64,000 nt of DNA, taken from Bathymodiolus brooksi. Lineage: Eukaryota > Mollusca > Bivalvia > Mytilida > Modiolidae. This document shows, piece after piece, positions 40,548-51,467 of this stretch. Under the pieces are notes generated by a model. That model was not told the DNA's origin, made no database searches, and worked only from the letters and a program-made list of their open reading frames with translations. The stretch spans positions 20,418,413-20,482,412 of the forward strand of contig OY804589.1 of NCBI GenBank assembly GCA_963680875.1, in the 5' to 3' direction. A program made the translations under genes and the position numbers. Within the stretch, counting starts at the first letter, position 1, and every line of letters starts with the position of its first letter.

Positions 40548-42491
40548 TATTTGTATTAAAAACAGTCATGGTCAATGCGGTCTTTTATATGTCATATTTG
40601 TATTAAGGAAAGTCATGGTCAATAAGGTTTTTTACATGTCCTACTTGTATTAAGGACAGTCATGGTAAATGCGGTCTTTTATATGTCATATTTATATAAA
40701 GGAAATGCATGGTCAATGCGGTCTTTTATATGTCATATTTCTATAAAGGAAATTCATGGTCAATAAGGTTTTTTATATGTCCTACTTGTATTAAGGACAA
40801 TCATGGTCAATAACATCTTTTATATGCCGTACTTGTATTAAGGAAAGGCATGGTCAATAAGGTCTTTTGTAGTTCCTATTTGTATTAAGGACAGTCATGG
40901 TCAATAAGGTCATTAATATATCCTATTTGTATTAAGGAAAGTCATGGTCAATAAGGTCTTTTATATGTCCTACTGTATTAAGGACAGTCATAGTCAATAA
41001 GGTATTTTATATGTCTTACTTGTATTAAGGAAGGTCATGGTCAATAAGGTCCTTTATATGTCCTATTTGTATTAAGGACAGTCATAGTCAATAAGGTACT
41101 TTATATGTCCTACTTGTATTAAGGAAAGTCATGGTCAATAAGGTCTTTTATATCTCCTATTTGTATTAAGGACAGTCATAGTCAATAAGGTATTTTATAT
41201 GTCTTACTTGTATTAAGGAAAGTCATGGTCAATAAGGTTTTTTATATCTCGTGTTTGTATTAAGGACAGTCATGGTCAATAAGTTCTTTTATATGTCCTA
41301 CTTGTATTAAGGACGGTCATGCTCAATAAGGTTCTTTATATATCCAACTTGTATTAAGGACAGTCGTGGTCAATAAGGTCTTGTATATGTCCTATTTCTA
41401 TTAAGAACAGTCATGGTCAATGCGGTCTTTTATATGTCATATTTGTATTAAGGAAAGTCATGGTCAATAAGGTTTTTGACATGTCCTACTTGTATTAATG
41501 ACAGTCATGGTCAATGCGGTCTTTTATATGTCATATTTTTATAAAGGAAATTCATGGTCTATGCGGTCTTTTATATGTCATATTTGTATAAAGGAAATTC
41601 ATGGTCAATAAGGTTTTTTATATGTCCTACTTGTATTAAGGACAATCATGGTCAATAACATCTTTTATATGCCGTACTTGTATTAAGGAAAGGCATGGTC
41701 AATAAGGTTTTTTGTAGGTCCTATTTGTATTAAAGAAAGTCATGGTGAATAAGGTCTTGTATATGTCCTACTTGTATTAAGAACAGTCATGGTCAATGAG
41801 GTCTTTTATATGTCCTACTTGTATTAAGGACAGTCATGGTCAATAAGGTCTTTTATATGTCCTACTGTATTAAGGACAGTCATAGTCAATAAGGTATTTT
41901 ATATGTCTTACTTGTATTAAGGAAGGTCATGGTCAATAAGGTCCTTTATATGTCCTATTTGTATTAAGGACAGTCATAGTCAATAAGGTATTTTATATGT
42001 CTTACTTGTATTTAGGAAAGTCATGGTCAATAAGGTTTTTTATATCTCCTATTTGTATTAAGGACAGTCATGGTCAATAAGATCTATTATATGTCCTACT
42101 TGTATTAAGGACGGTCATGCTCAATAAGGTTCTTTATATATCCAACTTGTATTAAGGACAGTCATGGTCAATAAGATCTATTATATGTCCTACTTGTATT
42201 AAGGAAATTCATGGTCAATAAGGTCCTTTATATCTCCTATTTGTATTAAGGAGAGTCATGGTCAATAAGTTCTTTTATATATCCTATTTGTATTAAGGAC
42301 AGTCATGGTCAATAAGGTACTTTATATGTCATATTTGTATTAAGGAAAGTCATGGTCAATACGGCCTTTTATATGTTCTACTTGTATTAAGAACAGTAAT
42401 GGTCAATAAGGTGTTGTATATGTCCTACTTGTATTAAGGAAAGTCATGGTCAATAAGGTCTTTTATATGCCATATTTGTATAAAAACAGTC

Positions 42492-42782
42492 ATGGTCAAT
42501 AAGTTTTTTTTAGTCCTACCTGTATTAAAGACAGTCATGGTCAATAAGGTACTTTATATGTCCTATTTGTATCACCGAAATTCATGGTCAATAAGGTCGT
42601 TTATATGTCCTATTTGTATAAAGGACAGTCATGGTCAACAAGGTTTGTTTTTATATCCTACTTGTATTAAAGACAGTCATGGTCAATAAGGTACTTTATA
42701 TGTCCTCTTTTTATTAAGGACATTCATGGTCAATAAGGTCTTTTATATGTCCTATTTGTATTAAGGACAGTCATGGTCAATA
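42492..42782 (+). repeat. Orphan pre-core module 2
   Basis: Copy of the 38476 module at +4016, again joined to ordinary monomers without a core. It was generated by the 4.0-kb duplication, not by an independent core loss. Confidence 0.75.
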
Positions 42783-44290
42783 AGGTCTTGTATATGTCCT
42801 ATTTCTATTAAGAACAGTCATGGTCAATGCGGTCTTTTATATGTCATATTTGTATTAAGGAAAGTCATGGTCAATAAGGTTTTTGACATGTCCTACTTGT
42901 ATTAATGACAGTCATGGTCAATGCGGTCTTTTATATGTCATATTTTTATAAAGGAAATTCATGGTCTATGCGGTCTTTTATATGTCATATTTGTATAAAG
43001 GAAATTCATGGTCAATAAGGTTTTTTATATGTCCTACTTGTATTAAGGACAATCATGGTCAATAACATCTTTTATATGCCGTACTTGTATTAAGGAAAGG
43101 CATGGTCAATAAGGTTTTTTGTAGGTCCTATTTGTATTAAAGAAAGTCATGGTGAATAAGGTCTTGTATATGTCCTACTTGTATTAAGAACAGTCATGGT
43201 CAATGAGGTCTTTTATATGTCCTACTTGTATTAAGGACAGTCATGGTCAATAAGGTCTTTTATATGTCCTACTGTATTAAGGACAGTCATAGTCAATAAG
43301 GTATTTTATATGTCTTACTTGTATTAAGGAAGGTCATGGTCAATAAGGTCCTTTATATGTCCTATTTGTATTAAGGACAGTCATAGTCAATAAGGTATTT
43401 TATATGTCTTACTTGTATTTAGGAAAGTCATGGTCAATAAGGTTTTTTATATCTCCTATTTGTATTAAGGACAGTCATGGTCAATAAGATCTATTATATG
43501 TCCTACTTGTATTAAGGACGGTCATGCTCAATAAGGTTCTTTATATATCCAACTTGTATTAAGGACAGTCATGGTCAATAAGATCTATTATATGTCCTAC
43601 TTGTATTAAGGAAATTCATGGTCAATAAGGTCCTTTATATCTCCTATTTGTATTAAGGAGAGTCATGGTCAATAAGTTCTTTTATATATCCTATTTGTAT
43701 TAAGGACAGTCATGGTCAATAAGGTACTTTATATGTCATATTTGTATTAAGGAAAGTCATGGTCAATACGGCCTTTTATATGTTCTACTTGTATTAAGAA
43801 CAGTAATGGTCAATAAGGTGTTGTATATGTCCTACTTGTATTAAGGAAAGTCATGGTCAATAAGGTCTTTTATATGCCATATTTGTATAAAAACAGTCAT
43901 GGTCAATAAGTTTTTATTAGTCCTACCTGTATTAAAGACAGTCATGGTCAATAAGGTACTTTATATGTCCTATTTGTATCACCGAAATTCATGGTCAATA
44001 AGGTCGTTTATATGTCCTATTTGTATAAAGGACAGTCATGGTCAACAAGGTTTGTTTTTATATCCTACTTGTATTAAAGACAGTCATGGTCAATAAGGTA
44101 CTTTATATGTCCTCTTTTTATTAAGGACATTCATGGTCAATAAGGTCTTTTATATGTCCTATTTGTATTAAGGACAGTCATGGTCAATAAGGTATTTTAT
44201 ATGTCCTACTTGTATTAAAGACAGTCAAGGTCAATAAGGTACTTAAGGTACTTTATATGTCCTATTTGTATTAGGAAAGTCATGGCCAAT

Positions 44291-44564
44291 ACTGTCATTT
44301 AGTGGTCATGTTAGTATCAAGGAAAGTATTGCTTGATAAGTTCCTTAACTGGTAATTTTACTATGAATGATAGTTATGGTAGATTAGGTGGTGAAATCTT
44401 GATGAAAAGATGATTCTCATAGACGGTGTAAATATCTGCAAATAAATGTTCCACCTGTAAGGTACGTCATACGTATATTGTACACCTCGTAAAACTGCAT
44501 TCAGATGATAAATTTGACTAAACACCACCTCTTTCTGATATTATATACAAACCGCATAACTATA
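44291..44564 (+). repeat. Core element 21 (type A)
   Basis: Type A with private 'gataagttcc' and 'ccttaactgg' changes. It lies 4017 bp after core 20, the longest spacing in the window. Followed by 'tattaaaaacag' rather than 'tattaagaacag', as are cores 20 and 22. Confidence 0.95.
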
Positions 44565-46102
44565 TATTTGTATTAAAAACAGTCATGGTCAATGCGGTCT
44601 TTTATATGTCATATTTGTATTAAGGAAAGTCATGGTCAATAAGGTTTTTTACATGTCCTACTTGTATTAAGGACAGTCATGGTAAATGCGGTCTTTTATA
44701 TGTCATATTTATATAAAGGAAATTCATGGTCAATGCGGTCTTTTATATGTCATATTTCTATAAAGGAAATTCATGGTCAATAAGGTTTTTTATATGTCCT
44801 ACTTGTATTAAGGACAATCATGGTCAATAACATCTTTTATATGCCGTACTTGTATTAAGGAAAGGCATGGTAAATAAGGTCTTTTGTAGGTCCTATTTGT
44901 ATTAAGGACAGTCATGGTCAATAAGGTCATTAATATATCCTATTTGTATTAAGGAAAGTCATGGTCAATAAGGTACTTTATATCTCCTATTTGTATTAAA
45001 GAAAGTCATGGTGAATAAGGTTTTGTATATGTCCTACTTGTATTAAGAACAGTCATGGTCAATAAGGTCTTATATATGTCCTACTTGTATTAAGGACAGT
45101 CATGGTCAATAAGGTCTTTTATATGTCCTACTGTATTAAGGACAGTCATAGTCAATAAGGTATTTTATATGTCTTACTTGTATTAAGGAAGGTCATGGTC
45201 AATAAGGTCCTTTATTTGTCCTATTTGTATTAAGGACAGTCATAGTCAATAAGGTACTTTATATGTCCTACTTGTATTAAGGAAAGTCATGGTCAATAAG
45301 GTCTTTTATATCTCCTATTTGTATTAAGGACAGTCATGCTCAATAAGGTTCTTTATATATCCAACTTGTATTAAGGACAGTCATGGTCAATAAGATCTAT
45401 TATATGTCCTACTTGTATTAAGGAAAATCATGGTCAATAAGGTCCTTTATATCTCCTATTTGTATTAAGGAGAGTCATGGTCAATAAGTTCCTTTATATG
45501 TCCTATTTGTATTAAGGACAGTCATGGTCAATAAGGTACTTTATATGTCATATTTGTATTAAGGAAAGTCATGGTCAATACGGCCTTTTATATGTTCTAC
45601 TTGTATTAAGAACAGTAATGGTCAATAAGGTGTTGTATATGTCCTACTTGTATAAAGGAAAGTCATGGTCAATAAGGTCTTGTATATGCCATATTTGTAT
45701 AAAAACAGTCATGGTCAATAAGTGTTTTTTAGTCCTACCTGTATTAAAGACAGTCATGGTCAACAAGGTACTTTATATGTCCTATTTGTATCACCGAAAT
45801 TCATGGTCAATAAGGTCGTTTATATGTCCTATTTGTATAAAGGACAGTCATGGTCAACAAGGTTTGTTTTTATATCCTACTTGTATTAAAGACAGTCATG
45901 GACAATAAGGTACTTTATATGTCCTATTTTTATTAAGGACATTCATGGTCAATAAGGCCTTTTATATGTCCTATTTGTATTAAGGACAGTCATGGTCAAT
46001 AAGGTATTTTATATGTCCTACTTGTATTAAAGACAGTCATGGTCAATAAGGTACTTAAGGTACTTTATATGTCCTATTTGTATTAGGAAAGTCATGGCCA
46101 AT

Positions 46103-46376
46103 ACTGTCATTTAGTGGTCATGTTAGTATCAAGGAAAGTATTGCTTGATAAGGTCCTTAAGTGGTAATTTTACTATGAATGATAGTTATGGTAGATTAGG
46201 TGGTGAAATCTTGATGAAAAGATGATTCTCATAGACGGTGTAAATATCTGCAAATAAATGTTCCACCTGTAAGGTACGTCATACGTATATTGTACACCTC
46301 GTAAAACTGCATTCAGATGATACATTTGACTAAACACCACCTCTTTCTGATATTATATACAAACCGCATAACTATA
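46103..46376 (+). repeat. Core element 22 (type A)
   Basis: Type A with a private 'gatgatacatttg' for 'gatgataaatttg'. Spacing from core 21 is 1812 bp. Confidence 0.95.
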
Positions 46377-48291
46377 TATTTGTATTAAAAACAGTCATGG
46401 TCAATGCGGTCTTTTATATGTCATATTTGTATTAAGGAAAGTCATGGTCAATAAGGTTTTTTACATGTCCTACTTGTATTAAGGACAGTCATGGTAAATG
46501 CGGTCTTTTATATGTCATATTTGTATAAAGGAAATTCATGGTCAATGCGGTCTTTTATATGTCATATTTCTATAAAGGAAATTCATGGTCAATAAGGTTT
46601 TTTATATGTCCTAATTGTATTAAGGACAATCATGGTCAATAACATCTTTTATATGCCATATTTGTATTAAGGAAAGGCATGGTCAATAAGGTCTTTTGTA
46701 GGTCCTATTTGTATTAAGGACAGTCATGGTCAATAAGGTCATTAATATATCCTATTTGTATTAAGGAAAGTCATGGTCAATAAGGTACTTTATATCTCCT
46801 ATTTGTATTAAAGAAAGTCATGGTGAATAAGGTTTTGTATATGTCCTACTTATATTAAGAACAGTCATGGTCAATAAGGTCTTTTATATGTCCTAATTGT
46901 ATTAAGGACAGTCATGGTCAATAAGGTCTTTTATATGTCCTACTGTATTAAGGACAGTCATAGTCAATAAGGTATTTTATATGTCTTACTTGTATTAAGG
47001 AAGGTCATGGTCAATAAGGTCCTTTATTTGTCCTATTTGTATTAAGGACAGTCATAGTCAATAAGGTACTTTATATGTCCTACTTGTATTAAGGAAAGTC
47101 ATGGTCAATAAGGTCTTTTATATCTCCTATTTGTATTAAGGACAGTCAGGGTCAATAAGGTATTTTATATGTCTTACTTGTATTAAGGAAAGTCATGGTC
47201 AATAGGTTTTTTTATATCTCCTATTTGTATTAAGGACAGTCATGGTCAATAAGTTCTTTTATATGTCCTACTTGTATTAAGGACGGTCATGCTCAATAAG
47301 GTCTTTTATATATCCAACTTTTATTAAGGACAGTCATGGTCAATAAGATCTGTTATATGTCCGACTTGAATAAAGGACAGTCATGGTCAATAAGGTCTTT
47401 TATATGTCCTACTTGTATTAAGGAAAGTCATGGTCAATAAGGTCCTTTATATCTCCTATTTGTATTAAAGAGAGTCATGGTCAATAAGTTCTTTTACATG
47501 TCCTATTTGTATTACGGACAGTCATGGTCAATAAGGTACTTTATATGTCCTATTTGTATTAAGGAAATTCATGGTCAATAAGGTCCTTTATATCTCCTAT
47601 TTGTATTAAGGACAGTCATGGTCAATAAGGTCTTTTATATGTTCTACTTGTATTAAGAACAGTCATGGTCAATAAGGTGTTGTATATGTCCTATTTGTAT
47701 TAAAGAAAGTCATGGTCAATAAGGTCTTTTATATGCCATATTTGTATAAAAACAGTCATGGTCAATAAGTTTTGTTTTGTCCTACTTGTATTAAAGACAG
47801 TCATGGTCAATAAGGTACTTTATATGTCCTATTTGTATCACGGAAAGTCATGGTCAATAAGGTCGTTTATATGTCCTATTTGTATAAAGGACAGTCATGG
47901 TCAACAAGGTTTTTTTTTATATCCTACTTGTATTAAAGATAGTCATGGACAATAAGGTCCTTTATATGTCCTATTTGTATTAAGGACAGTCATGGTCAAC
48001 AAGTTTTTTTTCATATCCTACTTGTATTAAAGACAGTCATGGACAATAAGGTACTTTATATGTCCTATTTTTATTAAGGACATTCATGGTCAATAAGGCC
48101 TTTTATATGTCCTATTTGTATTAAGGACAGTCATGGTCAATAAGGTATTTTATATGTCCTACTTGTATTAAGGAAAGTCATGGTCAATGAGGTCTTTTTT
48201 ATGTCCTACTTGTATTAAAGACAGTCATGGTCAATAAGGTACTTAAGGTACTTTATATGTCCTATTTGTATTAAGGACAGTCATGGTCAAT

Positions 48292-48565
48292 ACTGTCATT
48301 TAGTGGTCATGTTAGTATCAAGGAAAGTATTGCTTGATAAGGTCCTTAAGTGGTAATTTTACTATGAATGATAGTTATGGTAGATTAGGTGGTGAAATCT
48401 TGATGAAAAGATGATTCTCATAGACGGTGTAAATATCTGCAAATAAATGTTCCACCTGTAAGGTACGTCATACGTATATTGTACACCTCGTAAAACTGCA
48501 TTCAGATGATAAATTTGACTAAACACCACCTCTTTCTGATATTATATACAAACCGCATAACTATA
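48292..48565 (+). repeat. Core element 23 (type A), array terminus
   Basis: Complete type A core whose last base is the last base of the satellite. 'accgcataactata' is followed at once by unrelated 'gtcagtcatatc', with no trailing monomer. Every other core is followed by 'tatttgtattaa' and more monomers, so this end is either the natural boundary of the repeat unit or a breakpoint exactly at it. Confidence 0.95.
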
Positions 48566-48989
48566 GTCAGTCATATCATCAAAGCTGTGTTGCGCTTTAC
48601 ATAAACATGATTAAGTATGTTTAAGTTATAAACAGAGAGTTCCCAGCATTTATACTGAAAAGTCGTTAGAAAAATATACAATGCTAAATTCACTAAACAA
48701 TCATTTAAATGTTTCGTCTTTTGAATTGCTATACTCAATGAAAACAAAGCTACATGTATAATTTCGTAACATAACAAAAAATGAAAAACATTACGGAGGA
48801 TAGCAGAACACTATATTGCATGTGTAGAACATTGTGTAAAATTACACATTACACTGAGATCGGAAACCAACATACACAATATAACAATCAATATCTCATT
48901 CTTTCTGAAATTTGTGCCGGGCTTCATCTTAATGCATATGCATTTATTGGCTTCGTTTGACTGCGCTTTTTCTAATTTACTTTGCGTAC
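48566..48989. other. AT-rich flank between satellite and Ig exon
   Basis: Unique AT-rich sequence with no repeat of the 47-bp monomer. The minus strand would be the intron, or the 3' part of the transcript, downstream of the Ig exon at 48990-49220. If that exon were not spliced, its frame would read on to a stop at 48811, through a moderately hydrophobic stretch. No polyadenylation site was identified with confidence. Confidence 0.6.
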
Positions 48990-49220
48990 CTCTAAAGACA
49001 ATTGTCATCAATAATGGTCGTATATCATCTGCTTTACAAGAATAAGTACCACCGTCATGTTGATCAACATTATTGATAGCCAGATATTCAGTATTCACAT
49101 TCTCGTATTTAGCACCTTGTTCTAGTATAAACCAATAAGAGTGATTCAATTTTTGCCATTGGAAAGACGAGCCTTGTAGTGGACATGTTAATGTAGTTGT
49201 ACTTCCTTCTATTGCTATCA
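48990..49220 (-). CDS. Ig V-like domain exon B (partial gene)
   Basis: This 231-bp exon (77 codons) encodes one immunoglobulin-like domain. Visible hallmarks, counting from the split first codon (read as Val): 'STTTLTC' with Cys13, 'FQWQK' with Trp22, 'GAKYENVN' at 36-43, and 'DGGTYSC' at 56-62 giving the second Cys62. The acceptor is 'ctaattacag' just above 49220 and the donor is G|GTACGC at 48990/48989, giving phase 1 at both ends, the usual arrangement for Ig domain exons. There is no start codon; the open frame only appears to begin with GTG because of the splice junction. About half of the residues match exon A, which lies upstream in the same orientation. The GTACGC donor is weaker than that of exon A, so read-through to a stop at 48811 is an alternative 3' end. 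Ligand and localisation cannot be read from this piece; Ig-domain receptors or secreted recognition proteins of invertebrates are the likely class. Confidence 0.82.
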
Positions 49221-51239
49221 CTGTAATTAGATTTAAACGTGATTCACAAACTCTACATAGAAAACATTCTTATACATGTTATAACCCGGATGTTGCTGTC
49301 TCCGGTTTTTAAAAACCATATTTCTATATCTGGTATTAGAATGGAGAAATCATATTATTGTCTTTTGTAACTTCGATATAGATAATACTAAAAATGATCT
49401 TATCTTTCAAATAGTTTGTCAGAAGACATCAACACCTTATTGAAAAGTATTCGGTACAGATGACGTAATATGGTATTTGCAATTCGATTATTTTTCAAAG
49501 ATGACCATTGTTTCACTATTATGTCGCACGATGGCCTTGTGTACTATTTTTGATGTTTGAGGCCATCAACTATCTTTATATTAAACATGCATGCATGACA
49601 ACTTCTGTGTCACGACGATTAAATATACTTTCTATGAAGTTCAAGATTCTACTGTTCTGTAAGACATCGCTGCTTACCAAGTTATATGTAAGGATTGACA
49701 CTTTACTCGTATTGCAAAACACTGGCATGATCGCATCTTTTTCACTAAGAAGGAAGTGCTGAGCCCATAGATTATATAATACATAGCTTATGGACCCATG
49801 CAACTATACAATACATAGCTAGTGGACCCATGCAACTATATAATACATAGCTAGTGGACCCATGCAACTATATAATACATAGCTAGTGGACCCATACAAC
49901 TATATAATACATAGCTAGTGGACCCATACAACTATATAATACATAGCTAGTGGACCCATAAAACTATATAATACATAGCTAGTGGACCCAAAAAACTATA
50001 CAATACATAACTAATGGACCCATTAAACTATATAATACATAGCTGGTGGACCCATAAACTATACAATACATAGCTAGTGGACCCATAAACTATACAATAC
50101 ATAGTTAGTGGACCCATACATTATATAATGCATAGCTAGTGGACCCATGCAGCTATATAATACATAGCTAGTGGACCCATGCAGCTATAAAATACATAGC
50201 TAGTGGACCCATGCAGCTATATAATACATAGCTAGTGGACCTATAAAACTATATAATATATAGCTAGTGGACCCATAAAACTATATAATACATAGCTAGT
50301 GGACCCATGCAACTATATAATACATAGCTAGTGGACCCATAAAACTATGTAATACATAGCTATTGGACTCATGCAGCTATACAATACATAGCTAGTGGAC
50401 CAATAAAACTATATAATACATAGCTAGTGGACCCATACAACTATATAATACATAGCAAGTGGACCCATAAAACTATATAATACATAGCTAGTGGACCCAT
50501 AAAACTATATAATACATAGCTAGTGTACCCATAAAACTATATAATACATAGCTAGTGGACCCATACAACTATATAAAACATAGCTAGCGAACCCATAAAA
50601 CTATATAATACATAGCTAGTGGACCCATAAAACTATATAATACATAGCTAGTGGACCCATAAAACTATAAAACATATAGCTAGTTTAATCCCCCTACTTG
50701 TTATTGAAGTACCTATTCGAGGGACAGAACGTGAACGGTCATGTATATATTTGTAGGTTCAATTTTTGCTATGTTTTTACGATTATTCAAACCAATTTTG
50801 GATTTGTTCCTACAGTGAAGTATAATTTGTTTTCCATTTTATTCGGAATGTTACAATTAAGCATATCAATATTGCAGTTATCCATTACCGAACTTTATGT
50901 TGTGCATGCATAATACTGTTGAACTGCAAATTACCCCGAGATTAACAGAAACAGCGTATATTCTTGAGTCACCCTTTCCAAATGCTATGGAATTCATAGT
51001 TTCTGTAAATATCCGTTTGCTAACAATAGCCAACTTTTTAATTGCATCCGATTACATGACATTTCTAAGATAAACATATTAAAAACGTTTTGTTAATGAT
51101 TTCGCTGAGACGGAGCGATATGGTAAATACAGTGTGTGTACGAACATGCATTAAGTCATTTGTTCTGTTATGTTTGTGGGTTACTTCTCACTGCCTGTTG
51201 TTTTCGCTGGACTTCCCTTGTATTATATACTTTACTTAC
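49221..51239 (-). other. Intron between Ig exons A and B
   Basis: Bounded by GTAAGT at 51239 and 'attacag' at 49221 on the minus strand, 2019 bp long. About 46% of it is the 32-bp minisatellite at 49761-50684. The remaining parts (49221-49760 and 50685-51239) are AT-rich unique sequence with only chance ORFs on both strands. Confidence 0.8.
49761..50684 (+). repeat. 32-bp minisatellite, about 29 copies
   Basis: Unit 'ctatataatacatagctagt' plus 'ggacccataaaa' (or 'ggacccatgcaa'), 32 bp long, 924 bp in total. It is very regular in the middle and slightly degenerate at both ends. It is unrelated to the 47-bp satellite by eye and lies entirely inside the Ig intron, so it is probably transcribed on the minus strand. 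Confidence 0.95.
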
Positions 51240-51467
51240 CTATAACAGTAACTTGCATAGATCTTAGTTGTGAACCAACTGTGCAACGATAACTACCGGC
51301 GTCACGTGGATCAACACTATATATAATCAGAGATGCAATATTCACATTTCCGTATTTAGCTCCTTGCTGAAGAGTAGACCAAGCAGTATTCACCCACTTT
51401 TGCCATTGGAAAAACGACCCGTGTAATGAACATGTTAATGTAGTAGTACTTCCTGATATGGCTTCCA
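51240..51467 (-). CDS. Ig V-like domain exon A (partial gene)
   Basis: A 228-bp exon (76 codons) for an immunoglobulin-like domain, 5' of exon B in the same transcript direction. Motifs: 'GSTTTLTC' with Cys13, 'FFQWQK' with Trp22, 'QQGAKYGNVN' at 34-43, and 'DAGSYRC' at 56-62 with Cys62. All sit at the same residue numbers as in exon B. The acceptor is 'gaacttatttcag' and the donor is a perfect G|GTAAGT (51240/51239), again phase 1-1. Because both exons are symmetrical, either can be skipped or duplicated without a frameshift. The predicted edge strand ends 'SMQVTVI', which fits the G strand of an Ig fold. No signal peptide or transmembrane exon was found up to the repeats that start at 52152. 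The exon pair most likely arose by tandem exon duplication. Confidence 0.85.

Larger units (their letters stand above)
36918..40935 (+). repeat. 4.0-kb higher-order repeat, copy 1
   Basis: Matches 40936-44952 at an offset of 4016-4017 bp. The one-base change in offset comes from 'ggacatcatgg' near 39690, which lacks a base present in 'ggacagtcatgg' near 42300. It overlaps the last 1.3 kb of the 9362-bp copy 2 and contains core 20. Confidence 0.85.
40936..44952 (+). repeat. 4.0-kb higher-order repeat, copy 2
   Basis: Second copy, containing core 21. A difference from copy 1 is 'agtcatgg' versus 'agtcatag' near 41505 and 37489. Similarity stops near 44953, where the sequence switches to 'ggtactttatatctcc'. 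Confidence 0.85.
1..48565 (+). repeat. 47-bp satellite array with 274-bp core elements
   Basis: A 47-bp monomer (landmarks 'gtcatggtcaataaggtc' and 'acttgtattaaggaca') repeats head to tail from the left edge of the window to 48565 with no inversion. Monomers vary at fixed places: tail ggacag, ggaaag or ggaaat; 'aataagg' or 'aatgcgg'; 'gtcctac', 'gtcatat' or 'ctcctat'; some units are shortened. Twenty-three copies of a 274-bp core interrupt the monomers. The distances between successive cores, measured from one internal landmark, are 2139, 1391, 2139, 1297, 2136, 1764, 2138, 1764, 1195, 1622, 1675, 1810, 1811, 2799, 2942, 1810, 1811, 2799, 3781, 4017, 1812 and 2189 bp. The recurring series shows higher-order duplication. 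In the canonical monomer two of the three forward frames contain TAA, so it is non-coding. Function is unknown; a structural satellite or the amplified body of a non-autonomous mobile element are both possible. Confidence 0.97.

Noticed and set aside
919..47955. Repeated 60-96 codon ORFs inside the satellite (for example 919, 4449, 8024, 10116, 11924, 22128, 25722, 38476, 45618, 47758)
   Set aside because: They are the 47-bp monomer read through its three frames and end at the TAA of 'caataagg'. They exist only where variant or shortened monomers remove the usual stops. Their conservation follows from DNA-level duplication.
1..48565. CRISPR array
   Set aside because: Repeats are contiguous with no unique spacers, and the setting is eukaryotic with spliced exons nearby.
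1..48565. Centromere call for the satellite
   Set aside because: Size and higher-order structure fit, but nothing in the sequence shows centromere function; this needs CENP-A mapping or FISH.
1..48565. Nuclear-receptor-like direct repeat 'tggtcaataaggtct' in each monomer
   Set aside because: Both half-sites are imperfect, and tandem copies of any monomer multiply such chance matches.
48571..48777. 68-codon minus-strand ORF
   Set aside because: Lies in the AT-rich flank, has no domain features and starts without splice or promoter evidence.
49508..49803. Overlapping ORFs on both strands (49508-49762 plus, 49576-49803 minus)
   Set aside because: Inside the Ig intron, mutually overlapping, no recognisable motifs.
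50698..50913. 71-codon plus-strand ORF
   Set aside because: Chance frame in AT-rich intron sequence, opposite to the gene's direction.
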